Source: Salinisphaera sp. (GTDB lineage Bacteria > Pseudomonadota > Gammaproteobacteria > Nevskiales > Salinisphaeraceae). From it: a DNA stretch of 64,000 bases. A program made the position numbers and the translations under genes. Of the stretch, positions 44,124-53,808 are shown piece after piece. The stretch lies in assembly GCF_002729955.1 (NCBI RefSeq), contig NZ_PBYA01000034.1, positions 1 through 64,000 on the forward strand. The letters are read 5' to 3'. Numbering within the stretch: position 1 is the stretch's first letter; every line of letters begins with the position of its first letter. A model generated the notes under the pieces. It made no database searches, had not been told where the DNA came from, and worked only from the letters and a program-made list of their open reading frames with translations.

Positions 44124-45149
44124 ATGCAGAAACTTAGCTGGCTCAAGCGGATCCTGCCGGATCGATTCATCGTGGCGCTGCTGTGTGCAATCGCGCTCGC
44201 GAGTTTCTTGCCGATCCACGGCACGGCGGCGGTCTACTACGACTATCTCACCAACGCCGCCATCGCGTTGCTGTTCTTCCTGCACGGGGCAAAGCTTTCG
44301 CGCGATGCCATTTATGCGGGGGCGACGAACTGGCGGCTGCATGTGGCGGTGTTGCTGGCCACCTTCGCGCTGTTCCCGTTGATTGGCCTGGTGAGCCAAC
44401 CCTTGCTCGCCGGCTGGCTCACGCCGGAACTGCTCGCGGGCGTGCTGTTTCTCTGCCTGCTGCCGTCGACGGTGCAGTCGTCGATCGCTTTCACCTCGGT
44501 CGCCCGTGGCAACATTCCGGGCGCCGTATGCAGTGCCAGCCTGTCCAACCTGCTGGGCGTTTTCATCACGCCGCTGCTTGCCGGCCTGTTGATCAGCAGC
44601 GAGTCGATCAGCGGCGGCGGCTCGCTCAATGCCGTGGTCGATATCCTGGTCAAGATTCTGCTGCCCTTCGTGGTCGGCCAGATCGCCCGGCGCTGGATCG
44701 GCGGCTGGGTGGCCGCCCATCCGAAGCTGGTGAAGTTCGTCGATCAGGGCTCGATCGTGCTGGTGGTCTATGGCGCCTTCAGTGCTTCGGTGGTGGAAGG
44801 GCTCTGGCAGCGCACGCCGTTGTCGGCGCTGGCGGTCATCGCGGTGGTATGTGCCGTGTTGTTGGCCCTGGTGATGAGCCTGACTTTCCTGGTCGGTCGG
44901 CGCTTTTTCTCCCGCGAGGATGAAATCGTGCTGCTGTTCTGCGGTTCCAAGAAATCCCTGGCCAGCGGTATTCCCATCGCCAAGGTATTGTTCGCGGGCA
45001 GCGCGCTGGGCAGTGCGGTGCTGCCGCTGATGCTGTTTCATCAGTTGCAGCTGATCGTCTGTGCGCTGATCGCCGCCCGTTATGGCCGTGCGGCGGATGC
45101 GGCCGAAGCTGACGATGTCGGCCGTGCGGGCGCGGGAGTCACGCGCTGA
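44124..45149 (+). CDS. Bile acid:sodium symporter-family (YfeH-like) transporter
   Basis: 341 residues with about ten helices. LLPSTVQSSIAFTSVARGN and FCGSKKSLASGIPIAKVL are the two crossing-helix motifs of the SBF-like (YfeH) branch. The substrate is unknown. ATG 44124 is chosen because the TATAAT box ends 7 bases before it; an earlier in-frame ATG at 44088 would lie upstream of the predicted transcript start. Followed after 2 bases by an MFS gene. Confidence 0.85.
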   Translation: MQKLSWLKRILPDRFIVALLCAIALASFLPIHGTAAVYYDYLTNAAIALLFFLHGAKLSRDAIYAGATNWRLHVAVLLATFALFPLIGLVSQPLLAGWLTPELLAGVLFLCLLPSTVQSSIAFTSVARGNIPGAVCSASLSNLLGVFITPLLAGLLISSESISGGGSLNAVVDILVKILLPFVVGQIARRWIGGWVAAHPKLVKFVDQGSIVLVVYGAFSASVVEGLWQRTPLSALAVIAVVCAVLLALVMSLTFLVGRRFFSREDEIVLLFCGSKKSLASGIPIAKVLFAGSALGSAVLPLMLFHQLQLIVCALIAARYGRAADAAEADDVGRAGAGVTR

Positions 45150-45151
45150 GC

Positions 45152-46369
45152 ATGGCTGCGCCGGCCCGGCCGGCGACCGGCTGGGCCATCGCCGGGATCG
45201 CCTTTCTGGGCGGTGTAGGCGGTGGGGTGGTGTTTCCGATTCTGCCGGTCATCGGTATGGATCTGGGCATCTCCGGCTTCATGATCGGGCTGATCCTGTC
45301 GGCGAACCGCATCACCCGTCTGGGGTTCAATCCAGTCACCGGCAGTCTGCTGGATCGCTTCGGTGCGCGCTGGCCGGTGGCCGTCGGCCTGGCGATCGAG
45401 GCGCTGGGTACGCTCGCCTTCTCCTTCGGGCTGGTCGCCGACTCACCGGGCCTCTGGTTTCTCGCCGGGCGGGTGATCTGGGGCATCGGTTCGTCGCTGC
45501 TGCTGGTGGGCACCCTGGCGGCGGTGATGGCCATCGCGCCCCGTGCCAGCCGTGGTGGCATGACCGCGCGCGTGCGTACGGCCATTAGCCTCGGCCTGCC
45601 GGCGGGGCTGGTCATCGGCGGACTGATCGCCGATAGCGCATCGGCCAATGCCGCGTTCTTGACTGCGACCGCGCTGAGCGTGGCCGCGGCGGCACTGACG
45701 CTGTTCGTGCTGCCACCCACGCCCGCGCCAAGGGCTGAAGAAAAGCGACGCCGGGCCGACGGCCAAAGCACCCGCGAACAGTGGCATGCGCTTCTGAGCG
45801 TGAAAACGCTGCGCATCATCTGGGCGGCGAACGCGCTGCTGTTCTTTGCCGTCTCCGGCGTGCTGCTGGCCACCATCGCGGTGCTGGTCGATCAGCGCGG
45901 CCTGTTCGTGTTCGGGCTCGGCGCGGAAGGCAGCGCCGGGCTGCTGATGGCGGTGTTGATGAGCGCCCGGGCTGGCGCGTCGCTGGCTGCCGGCGGCGTA
46001 CTCGATCGTTCGACCTCGCGTACACGCCTGCTGCTGCCGGCCATGGCCCTGGTTGCGCTCGGTTTCGTGGGCCTCGGCCTGGCCGGCACGTCGCTTACCG
46101 CGGCGGCGGCGCTGCTCGTGATCGGCGTCGGTTCGGGCGGGCTGACCATTCCGCTGCTCACGTTGCTCGGCGACGTGGCGCCGGCGCATCTGCACGGCCG
46201 GGCGTTATCGGTCTATCAGTGGTCGAGTGACTTCGGCGGCGCGCTCGGCCCCGCTGCGGGGCTCGAGTTGGGCCGTTGGCTCGGCTTTGGGCCGAGCTAT
46301 GCCGGCGTCGGCGTATTGATGCTGGCGATGGCGCTGCCCCTGTGCTGGCTGATCGCGCGTGAACGCTGA
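45152..46369 (+). CDS. MFS transporter
   Basis: 405 residues, 12 predicted helices, with the loop 2-3 motif seen as NRITRLGFNPVTGSLLDRFGAR without its ends (motif A: G-x3-DRxGxR). It belongs to the drug/sugar efflux branch; the substrate is unknown. Two bases after the symporter gene, so in one transcript with it. Confidence 0.88.
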   Translation: MAAPARPATGWAIAGIAFLGGVGGGVVFPILPVIGMDLGISGFMIGLILSANRITRLGFNPVTGSLLDRFGARWPVAVGLAIEALGTLAFSFGLVADSPGLWFLAGRVIWGIGSSLLLVGTLAAVMAIAPRASRGGMTARVRTAISLGLPAGLVIGGLIADSASANAAFLTATALSVAAAALTLFVLPPTPAPRAEEKRRRADGQSTREQWHALLSVKTLRIIWAANALLFFAVSGVLLATIAVLVDQRGLFVFGLGAEGSAGLLMAVLMSARAGASLAAGGVLDRSTSRTRLLLPAMALVALGFVGLGLAGTSLTAAAALLVIGVGSGGLTIPLLTLLGDVAPAHLHGRALSVYQWSSDFGGALGPAAGLELGRWLGFGPSYAGVGVLMLAMALPLCWLIARER

Positions 46370-46450
46370 CGGCTTCTGACGCGCGTTTCAAAACCTTCGG
46401 CTTAAGGCGCGAACAGCAGATCAGCCCGCCTCCCAGCCACCTGTCTCTTG

Positions 46451-46476
46451 CCTTGATTCGCGTTAATTCGCGGACA
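46451..46476 (-). repeat. Shortened copy of the 29684/29868 repeat arm
   Basis: On the minus strand it reads TCCGCGAATTAACGCGAATC, sharing the TCCGCGAAT-N-AACGCGAA core with the MITE-like arms 17 kb away. It lies in the gap after the MFS gene. Confidence 0.5.
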
Positions 46477-46546
46477 AGTCTTCTGTTTTTATGAGGGCGA
46501 CGGAACGAGTCGTTCGCCGCATCAGGCAAGGCTTTGAGTCGCCGGA

Positions 46547-47443
46547 TCAGTCGTTAGTCGGCGTCGTGCGCCCAAGCGGGCACCGTCCGGTTTCACGGCC
46601 GTCGTTGTCCACGAATACCGTTTCGGCCCGAACCGTATCGCCCTCGACGGTGAGCGCAATATGGTGGCGCTTCGCGCCGTCGTCCTCGATACGCGGCACG
46701 CGCGCAGCGTTGAGGTAGAGCGTGGTGGCGTCCTGGGCCCAGGTATCACGCCAGGCGCCGGTATGCTTGCTGCGATGGTGCATATGCCCGGCCAGCACGG
46801 CGTGCACGCGCCGGCCCGTGGCATGGGCATGATCGATGGCCGCACGCAAATCTGGGTCGCCGAAATCGCCGTATTCCGGGTCGAAGTCGCAGCCGAAGGG
46901 TGTACCCGGCGTATTGCCCAGCCCGGCGGGGCCGTTGTGGGCAAGCACAACGAGATTGGCAGGTGCGGCGTCGACAAGCGCGCAGAGTTTGTCCGCACTG
47001 GACTGGAAATCGGTCACGCCGAACGCCGATTGCAGGTAGTGGCGATAGTAGAAGCGGTTCGGCCCCATGGCATGGGGACGGGCGACAAGCAGGCCGAGAT
47101 CGCGACCCAGTTCGGCCAGGGTATAGCCGCCCAGGCGTATGCCGCCCAGGGCCTCGTCGAGCTGGCGTACGCGTTTTTGCATGCCGCGCGCGCCCAGCCG
47201 GGCCGCCAACGGCCGGTTCTTGACCTCGGCGAGCAGCTGCCACAGCCCCACGCCGTCGTGATTGCCGGGAATCGCCCAGGCAGGCTTGGTGAGCGCGGCG
47301 AGCTGGCGGGCGACCGGCAGGGCGTTGACCACCCGCGCGAAGTCGCCCACGAACAACAGCATGTCGTAGTCGCTGGTATTGAAGAACGCCGTGTCGCGTT
47401 CGTCCCAGAAGCCGTGTATGTCGCCGATGACGCCGAATTTCAT
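46547..47443 (-). CDS. Calcineurin-like metallophosphoesterase
   Basis: 298 residues from ATG 47443 (MKFGVIGDIHGFWDERD). Metal-binding motifs GDIHG, GDFAR, GNHDG, LAHNGP and GHMHH appear in order. Substrate unknown; cyanobacterial and proteobacterial relatives act on phosphodiesters. An earlier in-frame start (47479) exists but lacks family similarity. Confidence 0.85.
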   Translation of the reverse strand: MKFGVIGDIHGFWDERDTAFFNTSDYDMLLFVGDFARVVNALPVARQLAALTKPAWAIPGNHDGVGLWQLLAEVKNRPLAARLGARGMQKRVRQLDEALGGIRLGGYTLAELGRDLGLLVARPHAMGPNRFYYRHYLQSAFGVTDFQSSADKLCALVDAAPANLVVLAHNGPAGLGNTPGTPFGCDFDPEYGDFGDPDLRAAIDHAHATGRRVHAVLAGHMHHRSKHTGAWRDTWAQDATTLYLNAARVPRIEDDGAKRHHIALTVEGDTVRAETVFVDNDGRETGRCPLGRTTPTND

Positions 47444-47509
47444 GGCGAACGTTTTAGGCTGACACGGCTTCGACGTCAAACCCGTGCCGTCATGCCGGGC
47501 CGGTCGTGA

Positions 47510-48815
47510 TCACAAAGCGATCTCTGCGCGCAGCGTGGCGACCTTCGCATCGTCCAGGCCCATTCCGCCGGGATTGACGATGTACTGGAAATCCGGCTTG
47601 AGCGTCATCCAGGGCGTGAGCTGTACGGCATGGAAGACTTCGACCGCGGTCTCGTGGTCGTCGATAAAGCCGGCGCCCGGCGCGTCGGAGAAATCCACCC
47701 GGCTGACCATCAAGCCGGTGACATCGTCGGGGCGGTCGGTGACCAGGCCGGTCGCCTGAACCCCGGCGCCGATATGCGTGGCCAATTCGCTCACCTGTTC
47801 GTCGGCCTGCCTGGCCGTATTGGGCAAAGCCGTCCACGGCCAGCGACGAGGCCGGGTCTTCGTAGAGCGATTGATCCCAGACCAGATACAGGCCGTCGCT
47901 GCTGTCATCCATGCCGCCGTCGAAGCGGGCGAAATCGCCGTCGTGGCGCCAGTAACCCAGGCCCAGGCGGCCATCCCGGTCGGCCCAGCTGTAATCGAGG
48001 CCGACTTCGCCCACGCTGAAGCGATCGCTGTCGTCGCCAAGGAAGTTATCCGGCCCACGCGTGCCGGTGCGTCGGCCGTTGAGGCTGGAGCCGTCATAGA
48101 GGCCGGCACGGGCATAGACACCGCCCGGCAGCTCGGCGAATAGCGCGATGGCGGTGGCCGGATCCGGGTAGGAGGGGAACGCCAGGATCGTGGGCGAAAA
48201 GCCGGGCGAGGAATTCAGGAACTGGTCGCCGTTGTCGACATAGGCGAAGTCTTCGTTGGCGTCCATCTTGCCGAGCTTGACGGCCAGACGCTCGTCGAAC
48301 AGATCCTGGCGATACCAGAGCGAATAGAAGGCATCCAGCGGCGTTTCGTCGATGTTGGAATACACCTGAATATCGCCGCTGTCGAGGTTGCCGTTGTCGC
48401 CGTGAAAGCCCAGGTAGGACGCACGCAGCGTGCCGCCCGGCCAGCCAAAGGCGGCCTCGGTATCCAGTTCGATGCCGGCCTCGATCAGATAGCGTGCCGC
48501 GGTGGCGCGCGGGTCGGCGCCGCCATCGAGTACGATCGAATAATCGCCGATGGCCACCGCGTCGAAGCTCAGCCCACCGGCTTCGGCGGCCGGGCGCAGC
48601 CCGCCCATATCGCCGAACAGCGTATCGCGGGTCGCGATATCCGGTGCGCCGCTCACGTCGGCCTCGTCGGTGGATTCGGCCATGGACGGTTCGGTGCCGA
48701 CCATCAACGCGCCAAGGAGCAGGGTGGAGACGAGTGCACCGCCTGAACGTCGTGTCGTTCGCCAGGCGAGGCGAACTGACGGTTTCGAGGCGGGCTGAGT
48801 ACGGTGTCCGGGCAT
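47510..48815 (-). pseudogene. OprB-like porin, frameshifted by a 4-bp duplication
   Basis: Read from ATG 48815 (AGGA 7 bases upstream), it has a long signal region (ALVSTLLLGALMVGTEPSMA) and about 280 residues of an OprB-type porin (LSFDAVAIGDYSIVLDGG, AVKLGKMDANEDFAY). At 47805-47812 a tandem GCCTGCCT (AGGCAGGC on the coding strand) shifts the frame. Removing one 4-bp copy restores YGQADEQVSELATHIGAG and the rest of the barrel to a stop at 47510. The frame as it stands instead runs on through low-complexity Arg-rich sequence to a stop near 47490. It is divergent from sitABCD with a shared operator-like site, so it could be a metal-selective porin (inference). It may be a mutation, a phase-variable switch or a sequencing error. 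Confidence 0.75.
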
Positions 48816-48845
48816 GGGGATTCCTTGAGTCTTCTTATTCGATTG

Positions 48846-48883
48846 CTCGGCGCCAATATTGCGATTGACAGCCTCGGCGCCAA
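48846..48883. repeat. Two CTCGGCGCCAA direct repeats in the porin promoter
   Basis: CTCGGCGCCAA occurs at 48846-48856 and 48873-48883, 27 bases apart. Each contains the palindrome GGCGCC. They overlap the -10 and -35 of the candidate porin promoter. Confidence 0.55.
48855..48883 (-). promoter_or_regulatory. Candidate porin promoter
   Basis: On the minus strand TTGGCG (48883-48878) and AATATT (48860-48855) are 17 bases apart, 40 bases before the porin ATG. Confidence 0.4.
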
Positions 48884-48893
48884 AATTTAGCAT
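48865..48893 (+). promoter_or_regulatory. sitABCD promoter
   Basis: A perfect TTGACA (48865-48870) is followed after 17 bases by TAGCAT (48888-48893). The -10 lies inside the MntR-like inverted repeat, the classic layout for repression. Confidence 0.6.
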
Positions 48894-48903
48894 TGGCTAA
48901 ACT
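48884..48903. promoter_or_regulatory. MntR-like operator between porin and sitABCD
   Basis: TTTAGC-ATTG-GCTAAA (48886-48901) is a perfect 6-bp inverted repeat with 4-base spacing in AT-rich flanks. It shares the TAGC-N4-GCTA core and spacing of the E. coli MntR box. It covers the sitA -10 and abuts the -35 of the divergent porin, so one manganese-responsive repressor could control both (inference). Confidence 0.6.
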
Positions 48904-48972
48904 TTAGGGCCAGACGTTATACAGGCTGTGGGCGCGTCCTGGTTTCTTGTTCAGTTCTTGGCGGAGTTACGC

Positions 48973-49881
48973 ATGGGCATTCGAGGCTGGATGATCACGG
49001 TCGTAGCCATGGCCTGCTGGGCGGGCGCGACGCCCACCTTGGCCAGTGACGATGCGCGCTTCAAGGTAGCGACCACGTTCACCATCCTGGCCGACATGGC
49101 GCGCAACGTCGCCGGCGATCATGCCGAGGTGGTCTCGATCACCAAGCCGGGCGCCGAGATTCACGATTATTCGCCCACGCCGCAGGACATCGTACGCGCC
49201 AGCGATGCAGACCTGATTCTCTATAACGGCTTCAATCTGGAGCGCTGGTTCGAGCAGTTCCTGGCCCATCTGGGCGATGTGCCTTCGGCCACGCTCAGCG
49301 ACGGCGTGCGCCCCATTGCCATCGCGGCCGGCGACTATGAAGGCATGGCCAACCCGCATGCCTGGATGGGGCTTGAAGGGGCTGAAATCTATGTCGACAA
49401 CATTCGCGATGCGTTGATCGAGCACGATCCGGACCACGCCAATGCCTATCGCGACAACGCCGCCGCCTACAAAAAACAGATCCGCGACACCATCGCACCG
49501 CTGCGCGATCGCATCGCCCGGATTCCCGAGTCCCAGCGCTGGCTGGTCAGCTGCGAGGGGGCGTTCAGCTATCTGGCCCGCGATTTCGGGATGAAAGAGC
49601 TTTATCTCTGGCCCATCAACGCCGAGCGCACCGGCACCCCGCAACAGGTGCGCAAGGTGGTGGACGGCGTCAAGCAACACGCTATTCCGGCCGTTTTCTG
49701 TGAAAGCACCGTTAACACCTCGCCGGCCCGGCAGGTCGCCCGCGACACGGGCGCGCGTTACGGCGGGGTGCTCTATGTGGACTCCCTATCCGAGGCCAAC
49801 GGCCCGGTGCCCACCTATCTGGACCTGCTGCGTGTCGATGCACAAACCATCGCCGACGGCCTGCACGGGCGCCGCGAATGA
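48973..49881 (+). CDS. sitA: Manganese/iron ABC transporter, periplasmic binding protein SitA
   Basis: 302 residues, cluster A-I binding protein. Signal peptide MGIRGWMITVVAMACWAGATPTLA. The metal ligands are His in GAEIHDYSP, His in NPHAWMG, Glu in CEGAFSYLA and Asp in YVDSLS, as in SitA/YfeA. INAERTGTPQQVRKV is a SitA-type segment; there is no His-rich loop as in ZnuA, so Mn/Fe rather than Zn is likely. GGAG lies 6 bases before ATG 48973. Confidence 0.92.
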   Translation: MGIRGWMITVVAMACWAGATPTLASDDARFKVATTFTILADMARNVAGDHAEVVSITKPGAEIHDYSPTPQDIVRASDADLILYNGFNLERWFEQFLAHLGDVPSATLSDGVRPIAIAAGDYEGMANPHAWMGLEGAEIYVDNIRDALIEHDPDHANAYRDNAAAYKKQIRDTIAPLRDRIARIPESQRWLVSCEGAFSYLARDFGMKELYLWPINAERTGTPQQVRKVVDGVKQHAIPAVFCESTVNTSPARQVARDTGARYGGVLYVDSLSEANGPVPTYLDLLRVDAQTIADGLHGRRE

Positions 49882-49920
49882 GCCTTGATCGCAGCCGAAA
49901 CACCCGCCGAGACATGCAGC

Positions 49921-50856
49921 ATGGCTGAGTCTGGCGCGCGCTCCGACCGGGCTACGCCGGAAAACAGCCGGGCGGAGGGCATCGCGGCGCGGCATGTCAC
50001 CGTGACCTATCGCAACGGCCATACCGCGCTCTACGACGCCAGCTTTACCACGCCGCGCGGTTCGATCGCCGCGCTGGTGGGCGTGAACGGCGCGGGCAAG
50101 TCCACCCTTTTCAAGGCGATCATGGGCTTCGTGCCGGTCGCCGGAGGCGATATCCGCCTGCTCGGGCGCAGCGTCAAGCAGGCCCTGGCCAGCAATATGG
50201 TCGCCTACGTGCCGCAGTCGGAAGATGTGGACTGGAGTTTTCCGGTGCTCGTCGAAGACGTGGTGATGATGGGCCGCTACGGCCATATGGGGTTTCTGCG
50301 CCGACCCCGGCGGGCCGATCACGAGGCCGTCGAGCTGGCGCTGCAACGTGTCGGCATGACCGATTTTCGTCAGCGCCAGATTGGCGAGCTCTCCGGCGGC
50401 CAGCGCAAGCGCGTGTTTCTGGCCCGCTCGCTCGCCCAGGACGGCCAGGTGATCCTGCTGGACGAGCCGTTCACCGGCGTGGATGTGGGCACCGAGGAGC
50501 GCATCGTTGCTCTTTTGCGCGAACTGCGCGATGAAGGGCGGGTGATGCTGGTTTCCACCCATAATCTCGGCAGCGTGCCCGAATTCTGCGATCAGAGCGT
50601 GCTGGTCAAGCAGACCGTGCTCGCCTACGGCCCGACCGAAACCACCTTCACCCGGGCCAACCTGGAACGCGCCTTCGGCGGCGTGCTGCGTCATTTCAGC
50701 CTGGGCGGCGCGACCTTGCACGACGATGACGACCCGCGCGAAGTGTCGATCATCACCGACGACGAGCGGCCCTTCGTGCACTACGGGGATCCGGGTGAGC
50801 ACGACAGCCATCGCCAGGCGCCGCTGACCCGGGCCCAGCGCGAGCGCGACGCGTGA
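49921..50856 (+). CDS. sitB: Manganese/iron ABC transporter, ATPase SitB
   Basis: 311 residues. Walker [10 protein letters not shown], signature LSGGQRKRV and Walker B VILLDEPF are intact. The C-terminal tail (about 45 residues after the ABC domain, rich in Asp/Glu/His) is longer than in enterobacterial SitB. ATG 49921 is chosen; an in-frame TTG at 49885 is an alternative. It overlaps sitC by four bases (GTGA). Confidence 0.9.
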   Translation: MAESGARSDRATPENSRAEGIAARHVTVTYRNGHTALYDASFTTPRGSIAALVGVNGAGKSTLFKAIMGFVPVAGGDIRLLGRSVKQALASNMVAYVPQSEDVDWSFPVLVEDVVMMGRYGHMGFLRRPRRADHEAVELALQRVGMTDFRQRQIGELSGGQRKRVFLARSLAQDGQVILLDEPFTGVDVGTEERIVALLRELRDEGRVMLVSTHNLGSVPEFCDQSVLVKQTVLAYGPTETTFTRANLERAFGGVLRHFSLGGATLHDDDDPREVSIITDDERPFVHYGDPGEHDSHRQAPLTRAQRERDA

Positions 50857-51776
50857 TCGCTACGCTCGTCGAGCCGTTCACCTATAGCTACATGCTTACG
50901 GCCATGTGGGTGTCGGCACTGGTGGGCGGGGTCTGTGCGTTCCTGTCGGCCTACCTCATGCTCAAGGGCTGGTCGCTGATCGGCGATGCGCTGAGCCACT
51001 CGGTGGTGCCCGGGGTGGCCGGCGCCTTCATGCTGGGCCTGCCGTTTTCCGTGGGCGCCTTCATCGCCGGCGGGCTGGCCGCGGGAGCGATGCTGTTTCT
51101 CAGCGAGCGCTCCGGGCTCAAGGTGGACGTGATCATCGGCATCATCTTCACCTCGTTCTTCGGGCTGGGCCTGTTCATGGTGTCGCTCAACCCGATGGCG
51201 GTAAGCATTCAGACCATCATCATGGGCAATATCCTCGCCATCACGCCCGAGGATACGTTGCAGCTCGCACTCATCGGCTTCGTATCGCTGGCGGTGCTGC
51301 TGGCCAAGTGGAAGGACCTGATGGTGACCTTCTTCGACGAAAACCATGCCCGCTCCATCGGCCTGAAGCCCGACCTGCTCAAGCTGCTGTTCTTCGCGCT
51401 GCTCTCGGCGGCGATCGTGGCGGCGATGATCACGGTGGGCGCGTTTCTGGTCATTGCCATGGTGGTCACCCCCGGGGCCACGGCCTATCTGCTATCAGAT
51501 CGCTTCCCGCGGCTGATCGCGCTGTCGGTGCTCATCGGCACGCTCACGAGCTTCGTCGGCGCCTATATCAGCTATTTTCTCGATGGCGCGACGGGCGGGA
51601 TCATCGTCAGTCTGCAAACGCTCATCTTCCTGGGCGCGTTCGTTTTCGCGCCCAAGCACGGCCTGCTGGCCAGCCGCCGCGAGGCCGCGCAGGCTTTGCG
51701 CGACCAGCGGGCCATGCGCCGGGCAGAGGGCAGCGAGCACAGGCCGGCGCCGGGCAACACGGGGCCGGGCTCATGA
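50853..51776 (+). CDS. sitC: Manganese/iron ABC transporter, permease SitC
   Basis: 307 residues, start GTG overlapping the sitB stop. ABC-3 family permease with 7-8 helices; [21 protein letters not shown] and [12 protein letters not shown] are family signatures. The cytoplasmic tail is basic and longer than usual ([20 protein letters not shown]). Translationally coupled on both sides. Confidence 0.92.
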   Translation: MIATLVEPFTYSYMLTAMWVSALVGGVCAFLSAYLMLKGWSLIGDALSHSVVPGVAGAFMLGLPFSVGAFIAGGLAAGAMLFLSERSGLKVDVIIGIIFTSFFGLGLFMVSLNPMAVSIQTIIMGNILAITPEDTLQLALIGFVSLAVLLAKWKDLMVTFFDENHARSIGLKPDLLKLLFFALLSAAIVAAMITVGAFLVIAMVVTPGATAYLLSDRFPRLIALSVLIGTLTSFVGAYISYFLDGATGGIIVSLQTLIFLGAFVFAPKHGLLASRREAAQALRDQRAMRRAEGSEHRPAPGNTGPGS

Positions 51777-52639
51777 GCGTGGATACCCTGCTGCTACCGT
51801 TCGAATTCTCTTTCATGCGCAACGCGTTCTGGATTGCGCTGTGCGTGGCGCCGCCGACCGCGCTGCTGTCCTGTTTTCTCGTGCTCAAGGGCTGGGCACT
51901 GATGGGCGACGGCGCCAGCCATGCCACGCTGCCGGGCGTGGTGCTGGCCTGGATTCTGGGCGCGCCGCTGATCGTGGGCGCGTTCGTGGCCGGCATGGCC
52001 TGCGTGCTGGCGACCGGCTATCTGTCGCAGAACAGCCGCGTGAAGCAGGACACGGTGCTGGGCGTGGTGTTCTCGGGCATGTTCGCAGTGGGCATCGTCA
52101 TGTACACCTGGGTGCACACCAACGAACATCTCACCCATGTGCTGTTCGGCAATATGCTCGGTATCAGCCGGGAGGATCTGATGACCTCGGGGGTGATCGG
52201 CGCGGCTGTGTCGGCACTGCTCTTGCTCAAGTGGAAGGATTTCGTTCTGCATGCCTTCGATCCCGCCCAGGCGCGCGCTTCGGGGTTGAACACGGCGCTG
52301 CTGCATTACGGCCTGCTGGTGTGTCTGTCGCTGACCATCGTCGCCACGCTGACATCGGTGGGGCTGATTCTGGCGGTGGGGCTGGTGATCACGCCGGGCG
52401 CTATCGCCTTTCTGACCGTGCGCAGCTTCGGGCGCATGCTGGTGGTGTCGGTCGGTGTATGCCTGGCCTCGATGCTCGGCGGGGCTTATCTGAGTTTTTT
52501 CATCGACAGCGCGACCGCTCCGACCATCGTGCTTGTTCTGACCGCGCTGTTCATCCTGGCGTTTGTATTCCGGCTCACGACCAGCCGTCGCAACTCGCGG
52601 CGCAGGGTGTTGCGCAGCGTCAATACGACAGCCAATTAG
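51773..52639 (+). CDS. sitD: Manganese/iron ABC transporter, permease SitD
   Basis: 288 residues, a paralogue of SitC (LVLKGWALMGDGASHATLPGV, VGLVITPGAIAFLTVRSF). As in other sit/yfe operons two different permeases form the channel. The ATG overlaps the sitC stop. It is the last gene of the operon; a CACGCCGGCGTG palindrome (52647-52658) lies just after it. Confidence 0.92.
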   Translation: MSVDTLLLPFEFSFMRNAFWIALCVAPPTALLSCFLVLKGWALMGDGASHATLPGVVLAWILGAPLIVGAFVAGMACVLATGYLSQNSRVKQDTVLGVVFSGMFAVGIVMYTWVHTNEHLTHVLFGNMLGISREDLMTSGVIGAAVSALLLLKWKDFVLHAFDPAQARASGLNTALLHYGLLVCLSLTIVATLTSVGLILAVGLVITPGAIAFLTVRSFGRMLVVSVGVCLASMLGGAYLSFFIDSATAPTIVLVLTALFILAFVFRLTTSRRNSRRRVLRSVNTTAN

Positions 52640-52695
52640 CGACGCGCACGCCGGCGTGTCGCGCTGGCGAGCCCCCGCCGCCGCGGGCCAGCCGA

Positions 52696-53808
52696 TCAGG
52701 GCGCGTCGATATAGGGCGCGATGATATCCGCGACTTGCGCCGAGAGCGCGTCGCCATCGTCGGTGTCGGTATTTTGTGCGGCCTCGAAAAGCCGTGCGAA
52801 CAAGGGCTTACCGTCCACGCTCGCGCGGATTTCCAGGCGGTCGTGTTCGGCCATGGCCCGATCCCAGTAGCGCCGTACGGCTGCCCAGAACGCCTGTGTT
52901 TGCACCCAGTAGGTATCGGCCGGCGAGAAATCGGTATCCACGATTCGCTGGTAGCGAACCAGGCCGATCTCCTGGGCCAGAGCTGTGGTCTTGCCATCGC
53001 GCTCGGCGATCTTGCGGGCATGCTGTTCGTGTAGCCAGCCGTGCGGGGTCAGCGTGAGCGTATGCCGGCCTGAGAGTACGTCATAGTCGTCGCGCACGCT
53101 GGCCTCGCGGCGCGGCAGCGGCCGGCCGAAGCGTTCGCTTTGCCAGCTCGCCACGTCGTTGTCGTAATGCCAGCGCCCGAGTGCTTCGTAGCGCGGCGAG
53201 TCGTCCACCTGATAGACCGTCTGTTTCCAGCGCCCGGCGGCTTCGCGATCGGATAGGGTGGCTTTGCGCCAGACGCGATCACCGGCGTAGCGCCAGATCG
53301 AGGCCGGCTGCCACTGCCAGCGCTGGCGCCAGTGCTTCATCACCATCGGTTCGCTGATCTCGCCGTCGTCGCCGACGAAGCGCATCACCATGATGTGCTG
53401 CAGCTCGATCTCGGTCGCACGGTCGGCGATCAAGAAGATGCGTTCGGTGGCCCAGGAACGATAGGGCCGGGCGTCGCGTTCGATATCGGGCGCGAGCGTG
53501 GCGGTTTCGATGAACTCGAAGGTCGCGCGATAGTCGCCGGCCAGGGCACGAATGGCTCGGGCATCGCGCTCGCGCTTGTCGAGGCCGGCTGCGTGGACCG
53601 CCCGATAGGCGTCGGGCACCCGTGCGTCCAGTTCTACCGGCGCACCCCGGGTGGTGCCGCCACGTGGCGCCGGCACGGCCTGCGACGGGCTATCGAATCC
53701 CTGACTGAAGACATAGGGCGTGGCCGCCTGCAGCCCGGGCGCGAAGGCCATGGCGAGCATGAGCAGCACGCCGGTGGCCCGGTGCCGGGGTGTCGGCCGG
53801 CCGCTCAT
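52696..53808 (-). CDS. Exported DUF6607-like protein
   Basis: 370 residues from ATG 53808, with a signal peptide (GVLLMLAMAFAPGLQA). The body contains ELQHIMVMRFVGDDGEISEP and PMVMKHWRQRWQWQPASIW-like motifs reminiscent of DUF6607, a family of unknown function often near TonB receptors; I am moderately sure of that match. A much longer reading through the upstream permease is out of frame with it and is rejected. The start overlaps the permease stop (ATGA). Confidence 0.65.
   Translation of the reverse strand: MSGRPTPRHRATGVLLMLAMAFAPGLQAATPYVFSQGFDSPSQAVPAPRGGTTRGAPVELDARVPDAYRAVHAAGLDKRERDARAIRALAGDYRATFEFIETATLAPDIERDARPYRSWATERIFLIADRATEIELQHIMVMRFVGDDGEISEPMVMKHWRQRWQWQPASIWRYAGDRVWRKATLSDREAAGRWKQTVYQVDDSPRYEALGRWHYDNDVASWQSERFGRPLPRREASVRDDYDVLSGRHTLTLTPHGWLHEQHARKIAERDGKTTALAQEIGLVRYQRIVDTDFSPADTYWVQTQAFWAAVRRYWDRAMAEHDRLEIRASVDGKPLFARLFEAAQNTDTDDGDALSAQVADIIAPYIDAP

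Noticed and set aside
47490-48893. Intact 467-residue porin reading frame
   Set aside because: The last quarter is Arg/Gly-rich shadow sequence. The true barrel continues in another frame after the 4-bp duplication at 47805-47812.
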